NCBI GenBank assembly: GCA_946183175.1
Contig: CAMHBH010000006.1
Span: forward strand, 1 to 30,466
Source of the DNA: an uncultured Oscillibacter sp.
GTDB taxonomy: Bacteria > Bacillota > Clostridia > Oscillospirales > Oscillospiraceae
Length of the DNA: 30,466 bases
Direction: 5' to 3'
The notes beneath the pieces were generated by a model. It saw nothing but the letters and a program-made list of their open reading frames with translations. It was not told the DNA's origin and made no database searches. This document shows, in pieces, positions 7,833 through 16,043 of the stretch; within the stretch, counting starts at the first letter, position 1; every line of letters starts with the position of its first letter. Both the position numbers and the translations under genes were made by a program.

Positions 7833-8220
7833 GTACGGCGTCGGGCGCGTCGTCGGAGGCCGCGCCGCCTTCCAGCCGAATCACAATCCGCGCCGGGAGG
7901 CACACTATCGACTGTCCGCTGTACGTGACCGCCCCGGTGTGTACGCAGTCCTGTGTAGGACAGTCGGACGAGACCACCCGCGCCCCCGGGCCAAACTGTA
8001 CCTGTATCGTGTAGCCGTTGGCGCTGTAGGCGCGCTCCGAGGGCGCGTCCGTGCGTACTCTGTCGACTTCCGCGCCGTCGGCGTAGACGACCGCCGTCAC
8101 GTACTCCCCCGCGTCGCCGCGCCGTGCTCCGAACAGTACCGCGCACGCCAGCGCCGCCACACATAGCGCTACTGCCAAATCCCACGGCGTCGGCTTCAGC
8201 CGTGGCAAACGCTTTCCCAT
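7825..8220 (-). CDS. NusG domain II-containing membrane-anchored protein (EetA-like)
   Basis: 131 residues. A transmembrane anchor at about 15-33 is followed by an exported NusG-II domain with the family's cysteine signature: SDCPTQDCVHTG, then IVCLPARIVIRL. This is not the transcription factor NusG; the stand-alone domain is found as a membrane-anchored protein near redox and flavin-linked genes. ATG 8220 has GAGGAG 8 bases upstream and is the start over an in-frame ATG at 8268, which lies upstream of the promoter -10. It is first in the NusG-II/Gx/SpoVK operon, with a very good sigma-A promoter at 8249-8277. The function is unknown; redox or electron-transfer accessory is inferred from the pairing. 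Confidence 0.85.
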   Translation of the reverse strand: MGKRLPRLKPTPWDLAVALCVAALACAVLFGARRGDAGEYVTAVVYADGAEVDRVRTDAPSERAYSANGYTIQVQFGPGARVVSSDCPTQDCVHTGAVTYSGQSIVCLPARIVIRLEGGAASDDAPDAVLG

Positions 8221-8248
8221 ACTCCGCGCTCCTCTCGTTGACGCCCAC

Positions 8249-8277
8249 AGTATAGCACGCCCCGACACGTTTCACAA
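8249..8277 (-). promoter_or_regulatory. Sigma-A promoter of the NusG-II/Gx/SpoVK operon
   Basis: TTGTGA (8272-8277), 17-bp spacer, TATACT (8249-8254) on the minus strand, with TGC directly before the -10 (extended -10). It lies 28 bases before the ATG at 8220. Confidence 0.85.
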
Positions 8278-8280
8278 GCA

Positions 8281-8311
8281 CAAAAATAAAGCCTCCCCCG
8301 CAACGGGGGAG
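8281..8311 (-). terminator. Terminator of the citrate synthase gene
   Basis: CTCCCCCG / CGGGGGAG arms (8293-8300, 8304-8311) with a 3-base loop, followed on the minus strand by GCTTTATTTTTG. It starts 7 bases after the citrate synthase stop codon and belongs to the recurring CTCCCCC family. Confidence 0.9.
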
Positions 8312-8317
8312 ACAGAT

Positions 8318-9688
8318 TCAGCGGTTTTCAATGGGCACATAAGAGCGGTGTTCTTCCACGCACTCGTAGCGCGGGCGAATCAGCTTCCCGCCGACGCTCA
8401 ATTCCTCCATCCGGTGCGCGCTCCACCCCGCTATACGCGCTATCGCGAAAAGCGGCGTGTACAGTTCCGTCGGAAGGCCCAGCATTTCGTAGACGAACCC
8501 GCTGTAGAAGTCGATATTCGTCGAGAGCGCCTTCTTGTGCTGACGCTCTTTCAGAAGCGCCTTCCCGACGGATTCCACGCTCTGGTAAAGCTGTAACTCC
8601 TTATCGCGGCCCTTCTCCGCCGCAAGCCGCCGCACGTACTCCCGGAATACCTCACAGCGCGGGTCAGACTTCGTATACACCGCGTGTCCGAGGCCGTAAA
8701 TCAGGCCGCTGCGGTCGAACGCGTCCCGGTTCAGCATACGCGTCAGGTAGTCCCGTACACAGTCTTCGTCCGACCAGTCGCGGACGTTCTCCTTGATGTC
8801 GTCCATCATCATCATGACTTTGCTGTTGGCCCCGCCGTGGCGCGGGCCCTTCAAAGACGCCATTGCCGCCGCCATCGCGGAGTACGTGTCCGTCCCCGAC
8901 GAGGTGACGACGTGGTTCGTAAACGTGGAGTTGTTGCCGCCGCCGTGGTCGGCGTGGAGTACCAGTGCCACGTCTAACGTACGCGCTTCGAGTTCGGAAT
9001 AGCTTCTGTCTTCGCGCAGAAGGCGTAAGAAGTTCTCCGCCGTGGACAGTTCCGGGAGCGGTACGTGTATGAACAGGCTTTCGCCCTGCACGTAGCGCCA
9101 CGCCTGATAGGCGTAAATCGCCAGCACGGGCATATTGGCTATCAACTGTAGCGACTGACGCAGGACGTTTTCAAGCCCGATATCGTTCGGGTTGTCGTCG
9201 TAGCAGAAGAGGGTCAGAATCCCGCGCTGCATGGTATTCATGAGGTCGCCCGTCGGGGCCTTCATGATTACGTCGCGGAAAAAGTTCGTGGGGAGCGTGC
9301 GGTACGAGGCCAACTGTCCGCAGAAGTCGTCCAACTGTTCGCGCGTGGGCAGTTCGCCGAATAACAGCAGATATGCGGCCTCCTCAAACGCGAACCGCGT
9401 CGAGCCCTCCACTATCTTCCGGCAGTCGATGCCCCGGTAGTACAGAATACCTTCGGCGGGCGAAATCATCTCGTGTCCGCGGTCGCCGCGCACGGTGTAG
9501 GACTGGATTTCGGCCACGCGCGTCAGGCCCGTCAGTACGCCGCGCCCGTCCTCGTTGCGCAGTCCGCGCTTGACGTTGTACTCCTTGTACAGTTTCGGGT
9601 CGATGTAGTTTTTCTTCTCCCACTGCTCTTTGAGCGACAGAATCGCGGGCGTAATCTTGGAATAGGCGTTTTCCTCCGTGCGAACCAT
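8318..9688 (-). CDS. Citrate synthase
   Basis: 456 residues, longer than the usual 370-430 because of an N-terminal extension of about 50 residues as in many clostridial enzymes. It condenses oxaloacetate and acetyl-CoA to citrate. The catalytic residues are visible: H248 in HADHGGGNNSTF, H335 in GLGHAVYTKSDPR and D393 in TNIDFYSGFVYEMLGLP. ATG 9688 has AAGGAGG 7 bases upstream. The gene is alone: its own sigma-A promoter at 9725-9753 and its own terminator at 8281-8311. No other citric-acid-cycle gene is nearby, so it probably serves glutamate synthesis in an incomplete cycle (inference). Whether it is of the si or re face type is not decided by position, but the sequence is of the classical si fold. 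Confidence 0.97.
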   Translation of the reverse strand: MVRTEENAYSKITPAILSLKEQWEKKNYIDPKLYKEYNVKRGLRNEDGRGVLTGLTRVAEIQSYTVRGDRGHEMISPAEGILYYRGIDCRKIVEGSTRFAFEEAAYLLLFGELPTREQLDDFCGQLASYRTLPTNFFRDVIMKAPTGDLMNTMQRGILTLFCYDDNPNDIGLENVLRQSLQLIANMPVLAIYAYQAWRYVQGESLFIHVPLPELSTAENFLRLLREDRSYSELEARTLDVALVLHADHGGGNNSTFTNHVVTSSGTDTYSAMAAAMASLKGPRHGGANSKVMMMMDDIKENVRDWSDEDCVRDYLTRMLNRDAFDRSGLIYGLGHAVYTKSDPRCEVFREYVRRLAAEKGRDKELQLYQSVESVGKALLKERQHKKALSTNIDFYSGFVYEMLGLPTELYTPLFAIARIAGWSAHRMEELSVGGKLIRPRYECVEEHRSYVPIENR

Positions 9689-9724
9689 GTCGGGGCCTCC
9701 TTCGCGGTTTCATAACGGATTGCA

Positions 9725-9753
9725 ATTTTAGCACAGTTGACTTGCGTTTTCAA
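9725..9753 (-). promoter_or_regulatory. Sigma-A promoter of the citrate synthase gene
   Basis: TTGAAA (9748-9753), 17-bp spacer, TAAAAT (9725-9730) on the minus strand, preceded by TGC. It lies 36 bases before ATG 9688. Confidence 0.85.
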
Positions 9754-9840
9754 CGGCAATCTGTGGGAAATTTCCGGGTACGGCCCGCCAGTTTTGCATG
9801 ATTCTATGAAAAATCCTGCATTTCGGCGTTGCGCGCGTCA

Positions 9841-9871
9841 GAAAGCCCCTCCCGTTTGGGGAAGGGCTTTC
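9841..9871 (-). terminator. Terminator hairpin of the pheST operon
   Basis: GAAAGCCC and GGGCTTTC ends form a 13-bp arm (with one G-T pair) around GTTTG. It lies 35 bases after the pheT stop. The T-run is mostly inside the stem, so it could act in both directions. Confidence 0.75.
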
Positions 9872-9906
9872 GGCGTTGAGGCAATGCGATTCCCGGGAGA
9901 TTGCTT

Positions 9907-12597
9907 TCAGCGCAGTACGGCGTTGAGGCTGTCGCGGAGGGCGTCGAGAATCCGCGCGACCGCTTCCTCCACTTCGGCGGCGGTCAAACTCCGCTCGTCG
10001 GAGCGGAACGTCAGATTAAAGGCCACGCTCTTTTTGTCGGGCGGGATACCCGGCCCGGTGTAGATGTCGAACAGGGCCACGGACTTGAGCAGTTCGCTCC
10101 CGGACTGCCGGATGGCGTCGCGGAGGTCGGCGACGGGTATCGCCTTGTCGCATACGAGCGCCAAGTCGCGCGGCACCGACGGGAAGCGCGGCAACGCCTG
10201 ATAGACAGGCTCCGGCCCCGCGCAATTGAGCAGGGCGTCGAGGGAAAGTTCGGCGGTATAGAGTTCGGCGTCGATTCCGTACGTGGCGGCGACGGTGGGG
10301 TGAATCTGCCCGAGGACGCCGAGAAACTTGTCGCCGGAGTACACGTCGGCACAGCGCCCGGGGTGATAGGACGGGTTCGCGCCCTGCGCCGTGTAGCTGA
10401 CTTCGGGAATACGCAGTCCGTCGAGGACGGCTTCGACCGCGCCCTTGAGCGTGAAGAAATCCATACCGGGGCCGTAGGCGCCGAGACAGAGCGTTTTCGG
10501 CTCGTCGGCGAGGCCGTCGGCGCGCGGGAAGTACGTCCGGCCCAGTTCGTAGAGCCTCACCGACTTGTTGCGGTAGTTCCAGTTGCGGGTCAGGATTTCC
10601 AGCATGGACGGCAGAATCGTCGTGCGCATGATGGAGCGGTCTTCGCCGAGGGGGTTCAGGATTTTCAGCGACTTGCGGAGCGGGGAATCGTCCGGAAGGC
10701 GGATTTTGTCGTAGGCCGCGGGGCTGATGAAAGAATAGGTGATGATTTCGCTGTACCCGCAGGCCCGACAGACTTGCCCGAGGAGGCGTTCGGCCTTCTG
10801 TTCGGGGGTGAATCCGCGCCGCGCGTTGATTCCCGACGAGAGCGTGTCGGGGATTTCGTTGTAGCCGTGGAAGCGCGCCACTTCTTCGGCCAAGTCCGAA
10901 TAGTGCTCCACGTCGCCGCGCCACGACGGCACCGAGACGCTGTTGCCGTCGAGCTTGAACTCAAGGGAGGACAGAATCCGGCGCATTTCGTCGCTTGAAA
11001 TCTCCGTGCCCAGAAGGCGGTTGATTTTGTCGGGTTCTAGTTTGAGCGTGACTTGCGGGCGGTCGGCGGCGATAACGTCAAGCAGTCCTTCGACGACTTC
11101 CCCGGCGTCGAGCTGTTCGACGAGTTCGCAGGCGCGCTGTACGGCCCGGAACGTGTTCATAGGGTCGAGGCCCTTTTCGTAGCGCGATGAGGCCTCCGTG
11201 CGCATATTCAGCGCGACAGCCGTACGGCGTACCGACGCCCCGTTGAAGTTCGCCGACTCAAACAGTACCATATCGGTGTCGCCGATAATCTCGCTGTTCG
11301 CGCCGCCCATGACCCCCGCCACGCAGACGGGCTTTTCCGCGTCGCAGATACAGAGCATGTCGGGCGTGAGGTTGCGGACAGTGCCGTCTAATGTCTGGAT
11401 GGTCTCGCCCTCCCGCGCCGGACGCACGACGATTTTCCCGCCGTCGACACACGAAAAGTCAAAGGCGTGCATGGGCTGTCCGTATTCCAGCATGACGTAG
11501 TTGGTGATGTCCACGATATTGTTGATGGGACGCACGCCCGAATTGCGCAGGCGCTCGCGCATCCACTCCGGCGACGGGCGGATTTTCACGTTTTTGACCA
11601 GCCGGGCGGTGTAGCGCGGACACAGAGTGCCGTCCTCAATTTCGATGTCGAGGAGTTCGGCGATATTCCCGCCTCCGCCCCGGATTTCCGGCTTGTGGTG
11701 AATCAACGGCTTGTGGAACGTCGCCGCCGCCTCCCGGGCCAGGCCAATCACGCTCAGGCAGTCGGGGCGGTTGGGCGTGATTTCAAACTCTACTACGTGG
11801 TCGTCCGCGCCGATAAGCGTCGCGATATCGTCGCCGGGCGTAGGTTCGCCGGGCAGAATCCAGATTCCGTCGTCGATACAGTGCGGGAACTCGCGCTGTT
11901 CGGCGCGCAGGTCCGACAACGTGCAAATGTCATGCCGTTCGGTGTCCCACGCGACGAAATCGCCGATGTGAAGATTCTGGAAGCGGCTCTCGTCCATCTC
12001 CATTTCCCCGCCGCCGACGTTCAGCGTAGCCCGCCAGCAACCGTAGGCGTACTTTTCGAGTGCCGACACTTTCGCGACAATCACGGGGCCGTAGATTTTC
12101 ATGCCCGGGGCGAGTTCCTCGGGCAGGGAACGCTTCGCCGCGTCGATGGGGTGGTAGTCGTTGAGAATCGCGGCGGGCTTGATGACCGCCTCGGGGTAGT
12201 CGTGCTCGGCGGTCAGGCCTAATTCTTTGAGGGAGCAGTACATGCCCTCGGAGGCCACGCCGCGCAGTTTGCCGCGCTCAATCCGCTTTCCGCCGGGGAG
12301 TACGGCCTTGTGCAACGCCACCGGGACGAAATCGCCCTTGTGAACGTTCCACGCGCCGGTAACGATTTGCACGGGCTTCTCCTGTCCGATATCCGTCTGA
12401 CATACCCACATGTGGTCGGAATCGGGGTGGCGCTCCATCGACAACACGCGCCCTACAACCACATTCTTTAAGGATTCGTTCAGGACTTCCGTCCCCTCCA
12501 CTTTCGAGCCGGAGAGCGTCATAGCGTCCGCAAACTCGCGGTCGCCCACGCCCGACAGGTCTACGAACTCTTGCAGCCACTTTCTTGAGAGTTTCAA
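9907..12597 (-). CDS. pheT: Phenylalanine--tRNA ligase beta subunit
   Basis: 896 residues from a TTG start at 12597, chosen because AGGAGG lies 9 bases upstream and the next residues (KLSRKWLQEFVDL) match the normal PheT N-terminus. With PheS it charges tRNA-Phe and edits mischarged Tyr. The order is normal: EMAP-II-like tRNA-binding domain (about 40-130), B3/B4 editing region, B5 (ITPNRPD then the FDYD-like MHAFDFSC region), and the C-terminal anticodon-binding fold (YPSV-like FPSVPRDLAL). It is about 90 residues longer than Bacillus PheT. The excess lies between ELGL (about 128) and the ITPNRPD motif (about 273), roughly residues 131-240. It contains a conserved-looking GGGEMEMDESRF and HCIDDGIWILPGE. 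It follows pheS with a 14-base gap. Confidence 0.95.
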   Translation of the reverse strand: MKLSRKWLQEFVDLSGVGDREFADAMTLSGSKVEGTEVLNESLKNVVVGRVLSMERHPDSDHMWVCQTDIGQEKPVQIVTGAWNVHKGDFVPVALHKAVLPGGKRIERGKLRGVASEGMYCSLKELGLTAEHDYPEAVIKPAAILNDYHPIDAAKRSLPEELAPGMKIYGPVIVAKVSALEKYAYGCWRATLNVGGGEMEMDESRFQNLHIGDFVAWDTERHDICTLSDLRAEQREFPHCIDDGIWILPGEPTPGDDIATLIGADDHVVEFEITPNRPDCLSVIGLAREAAATFHKPLIHHKPEIRGGGGNIAELLDIEIEDGTLCPRYTARLVKNVKIRPSPEWMRERLRNSGVRPINNIVDITNYVMLEYGQPMHAFDFSCVDGGKIVVRPAREGETIQTLDGTVRNLTPDMLCICDAEKPVCVAGVMGGANSEIIGDTDMVLFESANFNGASVRRTAVALNMRTEASSRYEKGLDPMNTFRAVQRACELVEQLDAGEVVEGLLDVIAADRPQVTLKLEPDKINRLLGTEISSDEMRRILSSLEFKLDGNSVSVPSWRGDVEHYSDLAEEVARFHGYNEIPDTLSSGINARRGFTPEQKAERLLGQVCRACGYSEIITYSFISPAAYDKIRLPDDSPLRKSLKILNPLGEDRSIMRTTILPSMLEILTRNWNYRNKSVRLYELGRTYFPRADGLADEPKTLCLGAYGPGMDFFTLKGAVEAVLDGLRIPEVSYTAQGANPSYHPGRCADVYSGDKFLGVLGQIHPTVAATYGIDAELYTAELSLDALLNCAGPEPVYQALPRFPSVPRDLALVCDKAIPVADLRDAIRQSGSELLKSVALFDIYTGPGIPPDKKSVAFNLTFRSDERSLTAAEVEEAVARILDALRDSLNAVLR

Positions 12598-12611
12598 CGC
12601 TCTTCGCCTCC

Positions 12612-13637
12612 TCAGAACTGTTCCAGAAACCGGATATCGTTTTCGAAAATCAGGCGCAGGTCGCTGATTTTGTACCGCGCCATTGCAAGGCGTTCCAGGC
12701 CGAACCCGAACGCGTAGCCGGAGTACACGTCGGGGTCGATTCCGCACCCGGAGAGGACTTTCGGGTGTACCATGCCCGCGCCCAAAGCCTCAATCCAGCC
12801 CTCGCCCTTGCACGTCGGACACCCCTTGCCCCCGCACTTGTGGCACTGTACGTCCACCTCACAGCTCGGCTCCGTGAACGGGAAATGGTGCGGGCGGAAA
12901 CGCGTCCGGGTACCGGAACCGTAGATTTCCTGAATCACGGCGTTCAGCGTGCCCTTCAAGTCGGCCATCGTCACGCCCTTGTCGATGACAAGCCCCTCGA
13001 CCTGGTGGAACATCGGGGAATGCGTCGCGTCGACCTCGTCCTTGCGGTACACCCGCCCCGGCGATATCATGCGAATCGGCACGCCGTAGCGCTCAATGGC
13101 CCGTATCTGCATGGGGGAAGTCTGGGTTCTCAGGAGGGTTCTGGAATCGTCGTCCAGATAGAAGGTGTCCGACCACTCCCGGGCGGGGTGGTCGTCGGGG
13201 GTGTTCAGCTTCGTGAAGTTGTACTCCGACAGCTCCACTTCCGGCCCGTCGATGACCTCAAAGCCCATGTCGATAAAGATTTCCTTGAACTCGTCCAGCG
13301 CGATATACATCGGGTGCTGGTGCCCGGCCTCGACCGCCTTGCCCGGAATCGTCACATCTACGGTTTCCAGTGCAAGCCGCGCCTCCAATGCCTTTTCGGC
13401 GAGTACGGCGGCCTGTTCCTCCAGCGCCGACTCCAGCGACGCCCGTACTTCGTTCGCCATCTTGCCCATTTTCGGACGCTCTTCGGCAGTCAGCTTGCCC
13501 ATCTGCTTGAGAATCGCCGTGAGTTCGCCCTTCTTGCCCAGGTACTTCACCCGCAACGCCTCCAAATCGGGCGCGGCGGCGCTGTCCCGGATAGCGTCGG
13601 TCGCCGTCCGGAGAATCGCTTCGAGTTGTTCCTTCAT
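12612..13637 (-). CDS. pheS: Phenylalanine--tRNA ligase alpha subunit
   Basis: 341 residues, the standard length. The N-terminal coiled coil (1-90) is followed by a class II catalytic core: HPMYIALDEF, DTFYLDD, LRTQTSPMQIRA, and ATHSPMFHQVEGLVID. Four cysteines (C265, C268, C273, C276 in CHKCGGKGCPTC) form a zinc-knuckle-like insertion that is common in clostridial PheS. Glycine-rich motif 3 is at GFGLERLAM. ATG 13637 has AAGGAG 8 bases upstream. The gene starts 20 bases after a polysaccharide deacetylase gene and has no T-box leader, unusual for pheS in Firmicutes. Expression therefore depends on the promoter at 14538-14566 or on one inside the deacetylase gene. Confidence 0.97.
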   Translation of the reverse strand: MKEQLEAILRTATDAIRDSAAAPDLEALRVKYLGKKGELTAILKQMGKLTAEERPKMGKMANEVRASLESALEEQAAVLAEKALEARLALETVDVTIPGKAVEAGHQHPMYIALDEFKEIFIDMGFEVIDGPEVELSEYNFTKLNTPDDHPAREWSDTFYLDDDSRTLLRTQTSPMQIRAIERYGVPIRMISPGRVYRKDEVDATHSPMFHQVEGLVIDKGVTMADLKGTLNAVIQEIYGSGTRTRFRPHHFPFTEPSCEVDVQCHKCGGKGCPTCKGEGWIEALGAGMVHPKVLSGCGIDPDVYSGYAFGFGLERLAMARYKISDLRLIFENDIRFLEQF

Positions 13638-13657
13638 AGTTCACACTCCTTATGGTG

Positions 13658-14491
13658 TCAGAAGAGATTATAGACGGGTTCCCACATGGTGACGGTCCAG
13701 CGGGGCATGCGCCTCGTTCCGTTGTACAGGTCGGCGGTGTCGGACCAGGTCAGCAGGGACACCGGAAAGAGTTCGTCAATAAGCGCGTCGGCGGCGGGTT
13801 CGCGCACGCCGAACGGGTACGCGAAACACGTCGGCGCGACGCCTAATTCCTCCGTCAGGCGGTCGTAGCTCTTCCGGATGTCGTCGAGGACGCGTTCCTG
13901 AAACTCGGCGTCGGTCTCGCCGTCGATACGCTGTATCCCGTTGGGGCCGTCGGGCTTGTAGGAGCCGTTCACGTCGAGATTGTGGAGTTTGTACGTGTGG
14001 GAGCCGATTTCGACCAGTCCGGAGGCAGTCATTTCGCGGTACATGTCCCACGAGCAGAACTCCGTCGCGAGTAAATCCGGCATGCAGACAATGGGGCAAA
14101 TCACGGCTTTGAAGCCGTACTCTTGCAGAATCGGGAACAGAATGTTGTAGTTACTCGCGTAGCCGTCGTCGAAAGTAATCAGGATGGGCTTTTCGGGAAG
14201 GGAATCGGGGTCGAGGAGTTCGCGGGGGAGTACGGGCGTGTAGCCCTGCTTGCGGATGTAGTCGAAGTCCTGGCGCAGTTTCGACGGCGTGACGGTCATG
14301 TCGTTGCAGTCGGAGCCGTCGGGGAGCATGTGGTGGTACATGAGCACGGGCATGGGGTCGCGGTAGGGGTCGAGCTTGAACTTCCACACGACTTTGTCGC
14401 CGTAGAGCACGCCGCATAACAAGCACAGCGCGAAGAGTACGAACAGGCCGAGGCCCAACAGCGGGCGCGGGGAGGAAGGTTTGCGAATCAT
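13658..14491 (-). CDS. Membrane-anchored polysaccharide deacetylase (NodB fold)
   Basis: 277 residues. An N-terminal signal-anchor helix (about 11-30) precedes a NodB homology domain. Motif 1 is ITFDDG (D108-D109), motif 2 is SHTYKLH (H165 and H170 as metal ligands). The YHHM element (52-55) and YPFG near the end are typical of the family. It would remove N-acetyl groups from peptidoglycan or another surface glycan on the outer face. ATG 14491 has AAAGGAG 9 bases upstream; an in-frame ATG at 14593 lies upstream of the promoter. It is first in an operon with pheS and pheT, an unexpected pairing. A sporulation PdaB-like role is possible but cannot be distinguished. Confidence 0.9.
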   Translation of the reverse strand: MIRKPSSPRPLLGLGLFVLFALCLLCGVLYGDKVVWKFKLDPYRDPMPVLMYHHMLPDGSDCNDMTVTPSKLRQDFDYIRKQGYTPVLPRELLDPDSLPEKPILITFDDGYASNYNILFPILQEYGFKAVICPIVCMPDLLATEFCSWDMYREMTASGLVEIGSHTYKLHNLDVNGSYKPDGPNGIQRIDGETDAEFQERVLDDIRKSYDRLTEELGVAPTCFAYPFGVREPAADALIDELFPVSLLTWSDTADLYNGTRRMPRWTVTMWEPVYNLF

Positions 14492-14537
14492 GGGGGCGGT
14501 CTCCTTTCGTGGAGATGATTTCCGGGCATACCGACAC

Positions 14538-14566
14538 ATGATAGCACACCGAAAGCGAATTGTAAA
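14538..14566 (-). promoter_or_regulatory. Sigma-A promoter of the deacetylase-pheS-pheT operon
   Basis: TTTACA (14561-14566), 17-bp spacer, TATCAT (14538-14543) on the minus strand with TGC before the -10. The leader is only about 40 bases, too short for a T-box. Confidence 0.85.
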
Positions 14567-14612
14567 CGGTATTTTTCCCAAAAAAACGGGCAAAGAATCC
14601 GTCAGGCGCAGG

Positions 14613-14642
14613 AAAAAGCCTCCCCCGCGTCAACGGGGGAGG
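14613..14642 (-). terminator. Terminator of the CAP-domain gene
   Basis: CCTCCCCCG / CGGGGGAGG arms (14619-14627, 14634-14642) around a 6-base loop, followed on the minus strand by CTTTTTCC. It is a member of the recurring hairpin family and separates the CAP gene from the deacetylase promoter. Confidence 0.9.
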
Positions 14643-14690
14643 TGCCCGGAGGGGGCAACTTAACGTTCGCGGGGCCCGGCGGGCGAAATC

Positions 14691-15827
14691 TTATCCGTAC
14701 ACGCACAGGGGGGCGTAAGAGGTATCGAGGAGCGCGACGCGCGCCGTACTCGCGGCGGCCAGCGGGAAGGACACGCTTCCGGCGTCGGCCTGTACGGCCC
14801 GCGTCGCCGCCGACAGGAACTTTCCGCCCGCGTCGAAATACATGACGGCCACAGTCACGGGGGCGGGGTTCGTCAGTTTTACCCTGTACTCGCCGCCTTC
14901 GGGCCCTCCGGAGACCGTATAGGCGGGCTGTGCTCCGCCGCTGACGGTGACGGGTACCGACACCGTCCTGTCAAGCGCGGTGCCCGTCAGGGTCGTACTC
15001 CCCGCCGCCGCGCCGGACACCTCCTGTCCGGCAACCGTACAAACTCCGCTGTCTCCGCTCGTCCAGTCGGGCTCCACGCCGACGACCGTCTCGCGGTCCG
15101 GCCACGCGCCCGACAGCTTCAGCGACACATTCACAGTCGGGAGCGCGGCGCGGCCTCCCGCCGTCAGTGCGATACTCGCCGGCGTCGCGGTCAGGTTCCC
15201 GAGGGCTTGAATCTGCGCGGGGGCCACGCTGACTGTCACAGCGCGTTCCGTGTCCAGGGGTGGCGTTTGCGCCATGGTGTCCGTGTAGTAACTGAACTCC
15301 TGCACCCAGAAGTGGGTACCGCCGACCACGGCGTGTCCGACGCCGACGGTTCGGAAGTTCGTTTTGAGCATATTCCGGCGGTGTCCCTGTCCGGAATATT
15401 TCTCCTTGTCCTCGCGCCAGAGCGTAAAGGCCGCATTTGCCGTCGTGGTTCCGGCGGCGATATTTTCGCCCCAGCTCCGCGTGCCGTCGGAGGCCAGCGC
15501 CGTGAAACAGCGCGTATTATCCGGGCGCGTGTGCGAGAAGCTCAGCGCGATTTCCGCCGCGCGCCGCATGGCGATTTCCTCCAGGGCGTAGCTGTACACC
15601 AGCGGTTCCCCCTGCGAGGCCACGGTCGCGGTATTGCTTTCGTTCCAGTAGAACGCCTCCTCCCCGGTGCGGAACGCGTTTATCATGTCAAGCATGCCGC
15701 GGGCTTCCGTCTGCTTGAATGTCGGCGAGAGCGTAATATTGTTGTTGTCGACGGCGCGCGCCGGCGCGGGCCACAGCGTCACGAACAGAAGCGCCGCCGC
15801 GATGACGCCCAGAAAACGCCTTTTCAT
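14691..15827 (-). CDS. Secreted CAP-domain (SCP/PR-1-like) protein
   Basis: 378 residues. A signal peptide (MKRRFLGVIAAALLF... with cleavage after about residue 25 at PARA) is followed by a CAP domain (about 45-190) showing the family residues: FSHTRP, GENIAAG, GHRRNML and a terminal VQEFSYY. The C-terminal half (about 200-378) is rich in Thr, Ser, Val and Ala and looks like one or two Ig-like (Big-type) beta domains; no wall-sorting motif is present. ATG 15827 has GGAGG 8 bases upstream, preferred over an ATG at 15986. CAP proteins of this kind (YkwD-like) are common in spore formers, with unknown activity. The gene is monocistronic with its own terminator; its promoter, in the 268-bp upstream gap, is not clear. 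Confidence 0.9.
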   Translation of the reverse strand: MKRRFLGVIAAALLFVTLWPAPARAVDNNNITLSPTFKQTEARGMLDMINAFRTGEEAFYWNESNTATVASQGEPLVYSYALEEIAMRRAAEIALSFSHTRPDNTRCFTALASDGTRSWGENIAAGTTTANAAFTLWREDKEKYSGQGHRRNMLKTNFRTVGVGHAVVGGTHFWVQEFSYYTDTMAQTPPLDTERAVTVSVAPAQIQALGNLTATPASIALTAGGRAALPTVNVSLKLSGAWPDRETVVGVEPDWTSGDSGVCTVAGQEVSGAAAGSTTLTGTALDRTVSVPVTVSGGAQPAYTVSGGPEGGEYRVKLTNPAPVTVAVMYFDAGGKFLSAATRAVQADAGSVSFPLAAASTARVALLDTSYAPLCVYG

Positions 15828-16043
15828 TAAGATAACCTCCTTGTCTCCGCCCTCCGCGATACCGGGCGGACTTCTCAGGCAAATTCTACACCTTTTTCCG
15901 CTTCCCGTCAATCGTACCCCGGCGCTGGGGGCGGAACTCCAAAAAGTTAAGACTTTTGTAATATTTTGTGTCTTGTTCCTTAACATTCTTCTGGTATCTT
16001 TACCCTTGCAAGAGACAAGAACTTCTTTTCATCCAATCTTCCA
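15828..16043. other. Intergenic stretch upstream of the CAP-domain gene
   Basis: This AT-richer gap should carry the CAP gene promoter. On the minus strand a TATTAC-like -10 occurs near 15957-15962 but without a good -35. No RNA gene or small coding frame with a ribosome binding site is evident. Confidence 0.4.

Noticed and set aside
7235..8281. A 348-codon minus-strand frame across the NusG-II, Gx and SpoVK starts
   Set aside because: It overlaps two genes with clear family motifs in another frame and has an Arg/Gly-rich composition typical of off-frame reading.
9772..9840. A small RNA or promoter on the plus strand before the citrate synthase promoter
   Set aside because: Only short imperfect repeats are present, with no consensus boxes or stable fold by eye.
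12793..12845. The four-cysteine element of PheS as a fused zinc finger
   Set aside because: The same CxxC...CxxC insertion is a normal feature of many clostridial PheS proteins.
9901..13673. Long plus-strand open frames opposite pheT and pheS
   Set aside because: They are antisense shadows; the minus-strand frames have full aminoacyl-tRNA synthetase motifs and good ribosome binding sites.
13638..14566. A T-box leader for pheS or serS
   Set aside because: The upstream gaps are 20-30 bases, with no room for specifier and antiterminator stems.
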